From contig CAIJTL010000280.1 of NCBI GenBank assembly GCA_903823545.1, positions 1 through 7,849 on the forward strand: a DNA stretch of 7,849 nt, given 5' to 3'. Positions within the stretch are counted from its first letter, which is position 1, and each line of letters starts with the position of its first letter. The notes under the pieces were generated by a model. That model saw only the letters and a program-made list of their open reading frames with translations. It was not told where the DNA came from and made no database searches. Position numbers and translations under genes: made by a program. The DNA comes from an uncultured Planctomycetaceae bacterium. GTDB taxonomy: Bacteria > Planctomycetota > Planctomycetia > Planctomycetales > Planctomycetaceae. This document shows positions 1 to 5,791 of the stretch, in pieces.

Positions 1-187
1 AACTGTTGACCGGTCGGCCATTGAGAAGCACGGTACATGCTCCGCAGTTACCGTTTGAGCAGCCTTCCTTCGTACCTGTAAGGTCCAAGGAGTCTCTCAA
101 AACTTCGAGCAACGTTTGACGTGGTTCGCAGAGAAACTCTGTTTGGCTGCCGTTGAGTGTGGCTGTGACAACGCGTTTCTTGGCCAT
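1..187 (-). CDS. [2Fe-2S]-binding subunit of a molybdenum hydroxylase (xanthine dehydrogenase/CoxS type), 3' end missing
   Basis: This is the N-terminal 62 codons of the small iron-sulfur subunit of a xanthine-dehydrogenase-family enzyme, which passes electrons from the Mo site to FAD. A plant-type ferredoxin fold is visible: a beta-strand start (KKRVVTATLNG), then the ligand motif with Cys43, Cys48 and Cys51 (EGCSNGNCGACTVLLNG). The fourth ferredoxin Cys normally follows the next 'VNS', exactly where the window cuts; the single leftover base (T) fits a Cys codon. The ATG at 187 is preceded on the minus strand by AGAGGA (196-201) at 8-nt spacing. The C-terminal [2Fe-2S] helical domain lies outside the window. 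The gene follows the FAD subunit after 92 nt, so the two are probably one operon, with the Mo-binding large subunit expected further left. The substrate (xanthine, CO, aldehyde or aromatic acyl-CoA) cannot be read from this subunit. Confidence 0.95.
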   Translation of the reverse strand, partial: MAKKRVVTATLNGSQTEFLCEPRQTLLEVLRDSLDLTGTKEGCSNGNCGACTVLLNGRPVNS

Positions 188-205
188 TTGTTTGATCCTC
201 TCATG

Positions 206-278
206 CGTAGCACAGGCGGTTCGCCTGTGATTGAGAATGTTCGTTGGAATCGAAAGCGGGCGAGACGCCTGCTCTACG
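206..278. repeat. REP-like double hairpin with 13-bp terminal inverted repeats between two subunit genes
   Basis: The spacer between the FAD and [2Fe-2S] subunit genes is filled by two hairpins. The first is a perfect 8-bp stem, CACAGGCG (211-218) with CGCCTGTG (222-229), and a 3-base loop. The second is GCGGGCG (256-262) with CGCCTGC (266-272), six Watson-Crick pairs plus one wobble, also with a 3-base loop. The outer ends are also inverted copies of each other: CGTAGCACAGGCG (206-218) matches the complement of CGCCTGCTCTACG (266-278) at 11 of 13 positions. Two hairpin units in inverted orientation resemble a REP doublet (BIME). It may protect mRNA or tune the ratio of the two subunits; that role is inferred. 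Confidence 0.6.
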
Positions 279-279
279 G

Positions 280-1176
280 TTAGTGACCGACTTTGCAATC
301 GACGTGCTCGCCTTTCGCTCGTGCGATGGCGGCTTTCAAGACACGTTCAACCAACACTCCAGTGATGTGCAGGCGGAATTCTTTGGTGCCGCGCATATCG
401 TCGATCGGTGTGGCGATTGCGCGAACCGCTGCTGCCGCCTTGGCGATTGAATCATCGTTGACGGGCTGACCGGCGAGTCCATCGCTCGCGGCCTTTGCGA
501 ACAAGGGTGTGGCTGCGACTGCACCGAGTGCTATGCGGGCAGAGACGAACTCGTCCTTGGCATCATTCAAGACAACCGACGCGCCGACACCGACGACGGC
601 GATGTCCATTTCGTTGCGAGGAATAAAGCGACGGTAGTGTGAGCCACTGTTGGCCACCCGCGCGGGGAATTTCAGTTCGACCAATATCTCACCAGGCTGC
701 AAGACGTTCTGACCGGGGCCGGTGCAGAAGTCCTCAACCGGCACAGAGCGAGTCCCTTTTGGTCCGGAAATGACGGCCACCGCGCCAAGTGCGATCAAGG
801 ATGGTGTCGAGTCTGCCGCTGGTCCGGAGTTGCAGAGGTTGCCACCAACGGAACCTCGGCTTTGAATTTGGACGCCGCCGATGATGCGGCAGCTATCGGC
901 CAATGCGGAGTAATCGGAGACGATGCCACAATGTCCGTAGACCTGATAACACGGGACTGCCGCACCAAGCCGTAAGCCATTGGAGTCGTGTTGCAGAACG
1001 TTCAACTCGGGGAGCTTTTTGACGTCAATGAGGACGTCCGGGCTCATTCGTCCGACTCGGACTTGATCGATGAGATCAGTTCCACCGGCCATGAACCGCG
1101 AAGAGCCATTGTGCTTGGCCGCGAGTTCCAGCGCGGCTGACAATGTCGTTGGAGCTTCATATTCAAAATCGCGCAT
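280..1176 (-). CDS. FAD-binding subunit of a xanthine dehydrogenase/CO dehydrogenase-type molybdenum hydroxylase
   Basis: This 298-residue protein has the usual length of the separate medium subunit (CoxM/HcrB/XdhB type), which carries FAD between the iron-sulfur subunit and the final electron acceptor. The N-terminal PCMH-type FAD domain shows the pyrophosphate-binding AGGTDL (30-35) and a second FAD segment SVGGNLCNSGPAADSTP (109-125). The C-terminal CO-dehydrogenase flavoprotein domain covers about 175-285, with the typical IDDMRGTKEFR segment (258-267). No [4Fe-4S] insertion of the 4-hydroxybenzoyl-CoA reductase beta type is apparent. The ATG at 1176 has AAAGG (1184-1188) 7 nt upstream. 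The gene is first in the minus-strand set and its TAA lies directly against a double hairpin (206-278) before the [2Fe-2S] gene. The family is secure; the substrate is unknown. Confidence 0.95.
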   Translation of the reverse strand: MRDFEYEAPTTLSAALELAAKHNGSSRFMAGGTDLIDQVRVGRMSPDVLIDVKKLPELNVLQHDSNGLRLGAAVPCYQVYGHCGIVSDYSALADSCRIIGGVQIQSRGSVGGNLCNSGPAADSTPSLIALGAVAVISGPKGTRSVPVEDFCTGPGQNVLQPGEILVELKFPARVANSGSHYRRFIPRNEMDIAVVGVGASVVLNDAKDEFVSARIALGAVAATPLFAKAASDGLAGQPVNDDSIAKAAAAVRAIATPIDDMRGTKEFRLHITGVLVERVLKAAIARAKGEHVDCKVGH

Positions 1177-1509
1177 CGAGGTGCCTTTCCATTAGATGAC
1201 TGGCTGCGAAGCGAAGTGCGCTAAGAGTATCGACCAGCGAATGAACGGCAAGGCAACGGGGGCGAGAGTTACGCCTGCTCGCGATTTGGCTTCCTGTTGC
1301 CGATAACGTCGGGGCCCCAAGAACTCTTCGAACGAGAAGCACGTTTGAGCTCTGTTTCGTTTCATTTGGCAGCGAGTGAGTCCATTGTCGACAACAATCC
1401 GCTGACGTGACATAGTTTGAAAAACTCAATCACAGGGTGACCTCGCCAGTCGCACCCGCACGACATTTTGATTTCAGCCTGAATATCTACTTACAAGGAG
1501 CCATCTCTC
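1177..1509. other. Divergent intergenic region between FAD-subunit gene and quinone oxidoreductase gene
   Basis: These 333 bases separate two divergent genes and must hold both promoters, but I see no convincing -35/-10 pair on either strand. The notable elements are a 10-bp perfect palindrome TTGTCGACAA (1385-1394), inside a 15-bp block with ATTGT/ACAAT ends (1384-1398), and the small inverted repeat AGTTT-GAA-AAACT (1414-1426). Short open frames exist on the minus strand but have no recognisable protein features or ribosome binding site. The stretch may include a short diverged gene remnant, which I cannot show. Confidence 0.5.
1384..1398. promoter_or_regulatory. Candidate operator palindrome in the divergent spacer
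   Basis: TTGTCGACAA (1385-1394) is a perfect 10-bp palindrome, and the overlapping 15-base block 1384-1398 has ATTGT/ACAAT arms. It lies about 115 bases before the GTG of the quinone oxidoreductase and about 210 bases before the FAD-subunit start, a plausible place for a regulator site serving one or both genes. Length and position are the only evidence, and a 10-bp palindrome is only weakly significant. Confidence 0.2.
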
Positions 1510-2508
1510 GTGAAAGCCGCTTTTATTCGCCAAATTGGTACCCCCGACGTCATCGAGTACGGCGATCTGCCGACACCGGAACCAGGACCGAACGAAGTTC
1601 TGGTGAAAGTCGGCGCAGTCTCCGTCAATCCGATCGACACTTACATACGAGCGGGCATTGCGAAGATGGCCAGCTCGTTTCCCTATATCATTGGATGCGA
1701 CGTCGCAGGGACGATTGAGAAGTGTGGCGCGGCAGTTACCCGTTTCAAAGTGGGTGATCGAGTTTGGGGAAGCAACCAGAGCTTGTTTGGCCGACAAGGT
1801 TCATTCGCCGAGTACGCCGCCGTGGATGAAAAGTGGTTGTATGGGACTCCAGCCAAGATGACTGACGCTCAAGCGGCTGCCGGAGCGCTGACGGGGATCA
1901 CCGCTCACCTGGGGTTGTTTCTCAACGCAGGACTTAAGTCGGGCGAAGTGGTCTTCGTTAACGGAGGGACTGGCGGAGTTGGCTCGGCGGTCATTCAGAT
2001 CGCGAAGGCGGCGGGAGCGAAGGTGATTGCGACAGTCGGGAGCGCCGACAAGCAGGCACTGTGTGAAAGCTGGGGTGCGGACTGCGTGCTCGACTACCAC
2101 TCGGCAACGCTCGACGACAGCATCAAGGCCTTTACTCAAGCGAACGGCGGGCTGCATGTTTGGTATGAAACTCAACCGCCAGCAAACCTGGACCGGACGT
2201 TTGGTCTGATGTCACCGCGAGGTCGAGTGATCCTGATGGCTGGGCGAAGTGCGCGTCCGGAATTTCCGAACGGCCCGTTCTACGTCAAAGACCTGCGACT
2301 GAGCGGCTTTGCGATGTTCAACGCGACTGCAGAAGAGCAACGAGTATGCGGCGAGGCGATCAACGCTCTCTTCGAGAACGGAGGCTGGCACCCGCTAATC
2401 GGCCGCACGATGAAGCTTTCCGAAGCGGCTGAAGCGCATCGCCTGCAAGAAGGAAACACGTTGCAAAAGCAGGGAACACTCACCGGCAAGATCGTGCTTG
2501 TGCCTTAA
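1510..2508 (+). CDS. Zinc-independent NAD(P)H:quinone oxidoreductase-type MDR protein
   Basis: This 332-residue protein belongs to the medium-chain dehydrogenase/reductase superfamily, quinone oxidoreductase (QOR) branch, which uses NADPH to reduce quinones or activated double bonds in the cytoplasm. The GroES-like N-terminal domain includes SVNPIDTYIRAG (38-49) and GCDVAGTIEKCG (62-73). The Rossmann domain has the nucleotide-binding loop NGGTGGVGSA (151-160) with the helix behind it, and the domain-closing C-terminal segment LTGKIVLVP. The cysteines and histidines of the catalytic and structural zinc sites of alcohol dehydrogenases are not apparent, which fits QOR. Translation starts at GTG (1510) with AAGGAG (1495-1500) 9 nt upstream. 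It is a single-gene unit, divergent from the molybdenum hydroxylase and ended by a long inverted repeat 38 bases downstream. The true substrate is unknown; zeta-crystallin-like and enoyl-reductase activities are both possible. Confidence 0.95.
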   Translation: MKAAFIRQIGTPDVIEYGDLPTPEPGPNEVLVKVGAVSVNPIDTYIRAGIAKMASSFPYIIGCDVAGTIEKCGAAVTRFKVGDRVWGSNQSLFGRQGSFAEYAAVDEKWLYGTPAKMTDAQAAAGALTGITAHLGLFLNAGLKSGEVVFVNGGTGGVGSAVIQIAKAAGAKVIATVGSADKQALCESWGADCVLDYHSATLDDSIKAFTQANGGLHVWYETQPPANLDRTFGLMSPRGRVILMAGRSARPEFPNGPFYVKDLRLSGFAMFNATAEEQRVCGEAINALFENGGWHPLIGRTMKLSEAAEAHRLQEGNTLQKQGTLTGKIVLVP

Positions 2509-2546
2509 GCTTGACGCTCCTCAGCACGGTCTATTCGAGAGTCAAA

Positions 2547-2636
2547 GAATTGGTCGTTGGTAATTGATCATCGGTCATTGTTCATTTGAGGGCTTCAATG
2601 ACAAATGACTGATGATCAATAACCAACGACCAATTC
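2547..2636. repeat. Long inverted repeat (40-bp arms, 10-base loop) made of degenerate 7-mers
   Basis: Arms 2547-2586 and 2597-2636 are inverted copies matching at 36 of 40 positions; one of the four differences is a G-T pair that would wobble in RNA. The loop is 2587-2596. Each arm is itself a run of about six degenerate heptamers with consensus TTGGTCA, phased from 2550 on the plus strand and from 2633 on the minus strand. It sits between the convergent ends of the quinone oxidoreductase gene and the small minus-strand gene, so it could act as a two-way terminator or mRNA-stabilising hairpin, although no T-run follows. The internal period suggests a repeat family, not a simple terminator. 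No transposase or direct target duplication was recognised. Confidence 0.75.
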
Positions 2637-2654
2637 CCTCTCGTGTGCTGCCCG

Positions 2655-2810
2655 TTACTTCTTCTTCCCCATGCCGAATCCGAACGGCATTCCCGCTCCG
2701 CCTTGCTCACCCTTCGGGGCTTTCTTGGCGGCGGCTTCTTCCAGTTTTTTCACCAAGCCGGGGAACTTGACTCCCTTTTTATCTCCGCCTTTTCCTGGGC
2801 CAACTTTCAT
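2655..2810 (-). CDS. Small Lys/Gly-rich basic protein, 51 residues, unknown function
   Basis: A 51-codon gene starts at ATG 2810 with a near-ideal ribosome binding site AAGGAG (2817-2822) 6 nt upstream. That favours this start over in-frame codons further upstream, which would add about 20 residues. I do not recognise the family. The product begins MKVGPGKGGDKKGVKFPG, continues into a short amphipathic Lys/Glu/Ala helix (about 19-31, LVKKLEEAAAKKA), and ends in a Gly/Met/Phe tail capped by three lysines (GMPFGFGMGKKK, 40-51). It is strongly basic, has no signal peptide or membrane segment, and could bind nucleic acid; that is only inferred from charge. The gene stands alone between two long palindromic repeats. 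The compositional bias means a chance frame cannot be fully excluded, but the Shine-Dalgarno sequence argues for expression. Confidence 0.68.
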   Translation of the reverse strand: MKVGPGKGGDKKGVKFPGLVKKLEEAAAKKAPKGEQGGAGMPFGFGMGKKK

Positions 2811-2892
2811 GATCGACTCCTTCAATTCACAGAACGAATTCTCTTCAGTGTGACTCTCACGACTCTCCACAGCCTAGGCATGGTTGAAAACT

Positions 2893-2965
2893 ATTAGCGC
2901 GGAACGCGCTAGCATCCGGTTCAGTGAAGTCACCGGGAACCGGACGCTAGCGCGTTCCGGCTAAT
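2893..2965. repeat. Palindromic intergenic element, 29-30-bp arms
   Basis: Left arm 2893-2922 and right arm 2937-2965 are inverted copies that differ by one substitution and a short indel near the outer end. The core, GGAACGCGCTAGC on the left and GCTAGCGCGTTCC on the right, is a perfect 13-bp match. The 14-base centre can add a small GTG/CAC stem. The outermost ATTAGC/GCTAAT are also complementary. It lies between the promoter side of the 51-residue gene and the downstream hairpins of the SDR gene. A near-perfect self-complementary unit of this size in a spacer is typical of dispersed REP/MITE-like elements; copy number cannot be judged here. Confidence 0.7.
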
Positions 2966-3001
2966 CAACTTTCTAACCAACCCTCGTCTGAGGCAATCCT
3001 G

Positions 3002-3054
3002 CCGAACAATGCGTTTGTTCGGAAAGCGAACAGTAGCAGCGACAGCGTTCGCTG
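3002..3054. repeat. Hairpin cluster downstream of the SDR gene
   Basis: Two adjacent inverted repeats lie 13-65 bases beyond the SDR stop on the minus strand. CCGAACAA (3002-3009) pairs perfectly with TTGTTCGG (3015-3022) around a 5-base loop. AGCGAAC (3025-3031) pairs with GTTCGCT (3047-3053) around a 15-base loop. A compact palindrome CAGCGTTCGCTG (3043-3054) competes with the second. The cluster could end SDR transcription, but no T-run follows on the minus strand, so a factor-dependent terminator, an RNA-stability element or another repeat family are equally possible. Confidence 0.5.
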
Positions 3055-3066
3055 AACACGAACCGA

Positions 3067-3834
3067 CTATCGCAAAAACCGTCCGCCGTTGATGTCGAGC
3101 AACGCTCCCGTCACGAAGCGAGCAGCATCACTCACGAGAAACGAGACGGTTGATGCCACTTCGTCAGCGTGGCCGTTGCGTCCCAGCGGGGTTTCGCGAC
3201 GGTACTGTTCCATTCGTTCGGGAGTGGTGAAGACTTCATGATGCGGAGTTTCGATGACACCCGGCATGATCGCGTTGACGCGGACGTTGGGGGCCAACTC
3301 GCGAGCCAACGTGCGAGTGAGGACCTGTAAGCCTCCTTTCGCGACGGCGTATGGACCTGCTCCGTTCGCTCCGCCTGTTTGCACTGACAACGACAGGTTG
3401 TTGACGATCGCGCCGTTCCCGCTGGCCTTCAAATGTGGGATTGCTCGCTGAGTGACCAAGAACGCGCTCGTCAAATTGACGTCAAGCACCTGTCGCCACA
3501 GTTCGAGCGAACAATCTTCGATGCGTTGTCGTTCGATCGGTGAGCCAGCGTTATTGATCAGAATGTCCAATCTCCCGGCCGCCACCACAAACTGATCAAC
3601 CAGTTGCGTGGCTTGATCTGCGATGACCAAATCGGCAGACAACACAACACCGTTGCCGCCGCGAGACCGAATGGCGTTGAGTGTTTCGTTCGCTCCCTCA
3701 ACGCTTCGATGGCAATGCAGGCCGACGAATGCTCCAGCGTCAGCGAGCGCATTTGCGATTGCGCGGCCAATTCCGGTCCCCGCTCCAGTGATTAACGCAG
3801 CTCGACCGGCAAGTGAAACAGTCTCAGCAGGCAT
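3067..3834 (-). CDS. SDR-family NAD(P)-dependent oxidoreductase (FabG-like)
   Basis: This 255-residue protein has the length and motifs of a classical short-chain dehydrogenase/reductase, a cytoplasmic enzyme that oxidises alcohols or reduces ketones. The motifs in order are the cofactor loop TGAGTGIG (16-23), the acidic residue before the adenine pocket (ADL, 67-69), NNAG (94-97), Asn120 (DVN), a serine region NNLSLS (145-150), Tyr162 and Lys166 (YAVAK), and PGVIETP (191-197). It ends in the usual DINGGRFLR. Ser148 lies 14 residues before Tyr162 and Ser150 lies 12 before, whereas 13 is common, so the catalytic serine assignment is slightly ambiguous. The ATG at 3834 has GGAG (3842-3845) 7 nt upstream. 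The gene is transcribed divergently from the porin. The substrate is unknown; a 3-oxoacyl-ACP reductase role is possible, but no fatty-acid genes lie nearby. Confidence 0.95.
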   Translation of the reverse strand: MPAETVSLAGRAALITGAGTGIGRAIANALADAGAFVGLHCHRSVEGANETLNAIRSRGGNGVVLSADLVIADQATQLVDQFVVAAGRLDILINNAGSPIERQRIEDCSLELWRQVLDVNLTSAFLVTQRAIPHLKASGNGAIVNNLSLSVQTGGANGAGPYAVAKGGLQVLTRTLARELAPNVRVNAIMPGVIETPHHEVFTTPERMEQYRRETPLGRNGHADEVASTVSFLVSDAARFVTGALLDINGGRFLR

Positions 3835-3889
3835 AACTCGACTCCGAAGTAGCAGGCAGACATTCCCGCAAAGTTTACCAAGCTTAACT

Positions 3890-3903
3890 CGGTCACGTGA
3901 CCG
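3890..3903. promoter_or_regulatory. Perfect 14-bp palindrome, candidate operator
   Basis: CGGTCACGTGACCG is fully self-complementary with no spacer and has a CACGTG core. It lies 56 bases upstream of the SDR start codon, close to where a regulator would act on that gene's promoter, and about 225 bases upstream of the porin start. A site this symmetric is uncommon by chance in a 294-base spacer. The regulator is unknown. Confidence 0.35.
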
Positions 3904-4038
3904 GTTCCGTCCCTGGGAAACTTTAACGGTTGCAACAGTCCTTCATTTTTGAATTGTTAATTTCAGGCATAACCGAAATCCCTGATTCCTTCGGACAATT
4001 GAGTATTCCCGATAGCAAGGGCCTGTTGGAACGGAGAT

Positions 4039-4075
4039 TTGTTAAGACCAGTTTCCAATAAATAAATTTAATAAT
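4039..4075 (+). promoter_or_regulatory. Weak candidate promoter of the porin gene
   Basis: TTGTTA (4039-4044) is followed after 17 bases by ATAAAT (4062-4067) in an AT-rich stretch that stands out from its surroundings, about 60 bases before the porin start codon. The -35 hexamer is fair and the -10 is poor, and overlapping AT-rich hexamers (4069-4075) are alternatives. The call rests mainly on position and base composition. Confidence 0.25.
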
Positions 4076-4128
4076 GCCTCGAATGGATTCGTGGCAGCAA
4101 CCCAGTTCACTGCGAAAGGAATCGCAAG

Positions 4129-5760
4129 ATGAGGAACATGCGCAAACACCTCGCTTGGATGTGCTCGGCGAGTTTGCTGTTTGGAGTAATGGCCATTGCT
4201 GACGAGCCACTACCATCGAGTCAGACGAAGTCGGACAAGGAGCCAACAAAATTAAATGCCGAACCCGACGCATCTGTGTTAGGAGTTCGAGCGGCTGATC
4301 CGGACGAGTACTTGCAGCGACTGGAGCGGGCCGAAGCTCAAATTACTGAGTTGCAATCGCAGAACAAGACACTGCGCGAGTCCCAATCGTCGGTCCAGTC
4401 AGCGGATCTCAATCTGCTCAATATGGCTCCGCTGTTCCACGCCAACGATCCTGAGATCGGCATCATCCGTGAGCAGACGAGACTGACCTCCTTCGAGATG
4501 CAGGCCCCGAAGGATGGAGCGAAGGCCGAAGCACCGAAGCCCAAAAAATGGTTCGACAAGTTGAGCATCCGCGGCTACGCCCAGTTCCGTATCAACGAAG
4601 AAACACACATCGAAGAAGGTTCTGCGGCGGCACAGTACGTCGGAGATCGCTCGCTTGCCGACGACCAAAACTTTCTGATTCGTCGTGCTCGAATCATCAT
4701 CTCCGGCGACGTTCACGAACGACTTTACGTGTATCTACAGCCGGACTTTGCGTCTTCGCCTGGCTCTTCAGCGGACCCGAACAACCAGTTCGTTCAAATC
4801 CGCGATTGGTACGGCGACCTTTATTTAGACGACGAAAAAGAGCTACGCATTCGAGTCGGGCAGTCGAAAGTTCCGTATGGCTGGGAAAACTTGCAGTCCA
4901 GTTCTAACCGTGTCCCGCTAGACCGAGCCGATGCGCTCAACAGCGCCGTCCGTAACGAACGCGATCTTGGTGTGTATTTCTTCTACACACCGACTTGGGC
5001 TCAGGATTTTTTCAAAGATGTCTTAGAGAAGGGCTACAAAGGTTCGGGGAACTACGGCCTGTTGAGCGCTGGGCTTTACAACGGTCAAGGTGGATCGTTT
5101 AACGAGGTGAACGATGATGTTCATGTCTTTGCCCGTGTCACGTTGCCGATCATCTTTGAGAATTGCCAACATATGGAAATTGGCCTCCAAGGCTACACCG
5201 GCGAGTACTCCGTGATTGGCTCGTCGATTGACAGCAACGGCTCCGCAGCGGGAGGTGTTTTGACGCCCGATGGTACGGTTTCGACATCCGGTGTTGGGGC
5301 GGGCGCAAACGCAGCGGATGATCGTGACGGCTGGAATGACGAGCGACTTGCTGGTTCGTTCATCTGGTATCCACAACCCTTCGGGTTCCAATCGGAATGG
5401 ACCATTGGTCGTGGGCCAGCACTGAATGCTGCAAAAACTGGAATTGAAGAACGTGCGTTGTACGGTGGCTATGCGATGTTTCTCTACAAGCACGACACCG
5501 AATGCTGGGGCACGTGGTTCCCGTTCGCTCGCTACTCTTACTTCAATGGCGGTTACAAGTCAGAACGCAACGCACCGTTCGTCAACATCAACGAATGGGA
5601 GTTCGGCACCGAATGGCAGATCAACACTGCAGCCGAATTAACAGCCAGCTATCTCGTCACGGACCGCACCAACACCACCGCCAACGGCACTTCTGGAACA
5701 ACTTCCTACCGTCAGTTCGATGGTCAAGCCCTGCGGTTGCAGTTCCAGATCAACTACTGA
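4129..5760 (+). CDS. Outer-membrane porin, phosphate-selective porin O/P type, with N-terminal coiled coil
   Basis: This 543-residue protein is a predicted outer-membrane beta-barrel of the OprO/OprP porin type, a channel for anions or other small solutes. A signal peptide is clear: basic start (MRNMRKH), hydrophobic core (8-23) and an AIA|DE cleavage site after Ala24. Residues about 58-88 (beginning EYLQRLERAEAQITELQSQN) form a short coiled coil, followed by an Ala/Lys/Pro linker (about 126-141). The barrel begins near KLSIRGYAQFR (144-154). It includes the family hallmark ELRIRVGQSKVPYGWENLQ (238-256), then an arginine-containing segment ending NERDLGVYF (276-284). The last strand, ALRLQFQINY, ends in the aromatic residue needed for outer-membrane insertion. 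The ATG at 4129 has AAGGA (4116-4120) 8 nt upstream; Met4 is a less likely start. The gene ends just before a strong terminator, so it is probably monocistronic. Specificity for phosphate is not proven. Confidence 0.93.
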   Translation: MRNMRKHLAWMCSASLLFGVMAIADEPLPSSQTKSDKEPTKLNAEPDASVLGVRAADPDEYLQRLERAEAQITELQSQNKTLRESQSSVQSADLNLLNMAPLFHANDPEIGIIREQTRLTSFEMQAPKDGAKAEAPKPKKWFDKLSIRGYAQFRINEETHIEEGSAAAQYVGDRSLADDQNFLIRRARIIISGDVHERLYVYLQPDFASSPGSSADPNNQFVQIRDWYGDLYLDDEKELRIRVGQSKVPYGWENLQSSSNRVPLDRADALNSAVRNERDLGVYFFYTPTWAQDFFKDVLEKGYKGSGNYGLLSAGLYNGQGGSFNEVNDDVHVFARVTLPIIFENCQHMEIGLQGYTGEYSVIGSSIDSNGSAAGGVLTPDGTVSTSGVGAGANAADDRDGWNDERLAGSFIWYPQPFGFQSEWTIGRGPALNAAKTGIEERALYGGYAMFLYKHDTECWGTWFPFARYSYFNGGYKSERNAPFVNINEWEFGTEWQINTAAELTASYLVTDRTNTTANGTSGTTSYRQFDGQALRLQFQINY

Positions 5761-5791
5761 GGAATGAGTTCGATCAAGTTCAGAGATAAAA

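Larger units (their letters stand above)
3835..4128. other. Divergent intergenic region between SDR and porin genes
   Basis: The 294 bases contain a perfect 14-bp palindrome (3890-3903), a perfect 8-bp palindrome GTTGCAAC (3929-3936) and an AT-rich tract (about 4052-4075) before the porin. Both promoters should lie here. A frame covering part of it on the plus strand is antisense to the SDR gene and looks non-coding. Confidence 0.5.

Noticed and set aside
1192..1413. Minus-strand 73-codon frame upstream of the FAD-subunit gene (and an overlapping 88-codon frame in another phase)
   Set aside because: No ribosome binding site, no recognisable domain, and competing frames of similar length occupy the same spacer. 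A gene remnant cannot be excluded.
2547..2636. CRISPR-like reading of the 7-base repeats
   Set aside because: The units are too short, degenerate and contiguous, with no spacers and no cas genes. An inverted repeat explains them better.
2811..2870. Upstream extension of the 51-residue gene
   Set aside because: The extension would run through the strong AAGGAG at 2817-2822, which fits ATG 2810 exactly.
3604..3952. Plus-strand frames over the start of the SDR gene
   Set aside because: They are antisense to a well-supported SDR coding region and look like codon-bias shadows.
4414..4907. Alternative frames inside the porin gene
   Set aside because: Arg-rich compositions and no ribosome binding sites. 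The porin frame has a signal peptide, family motifs and a correct C-terminus.
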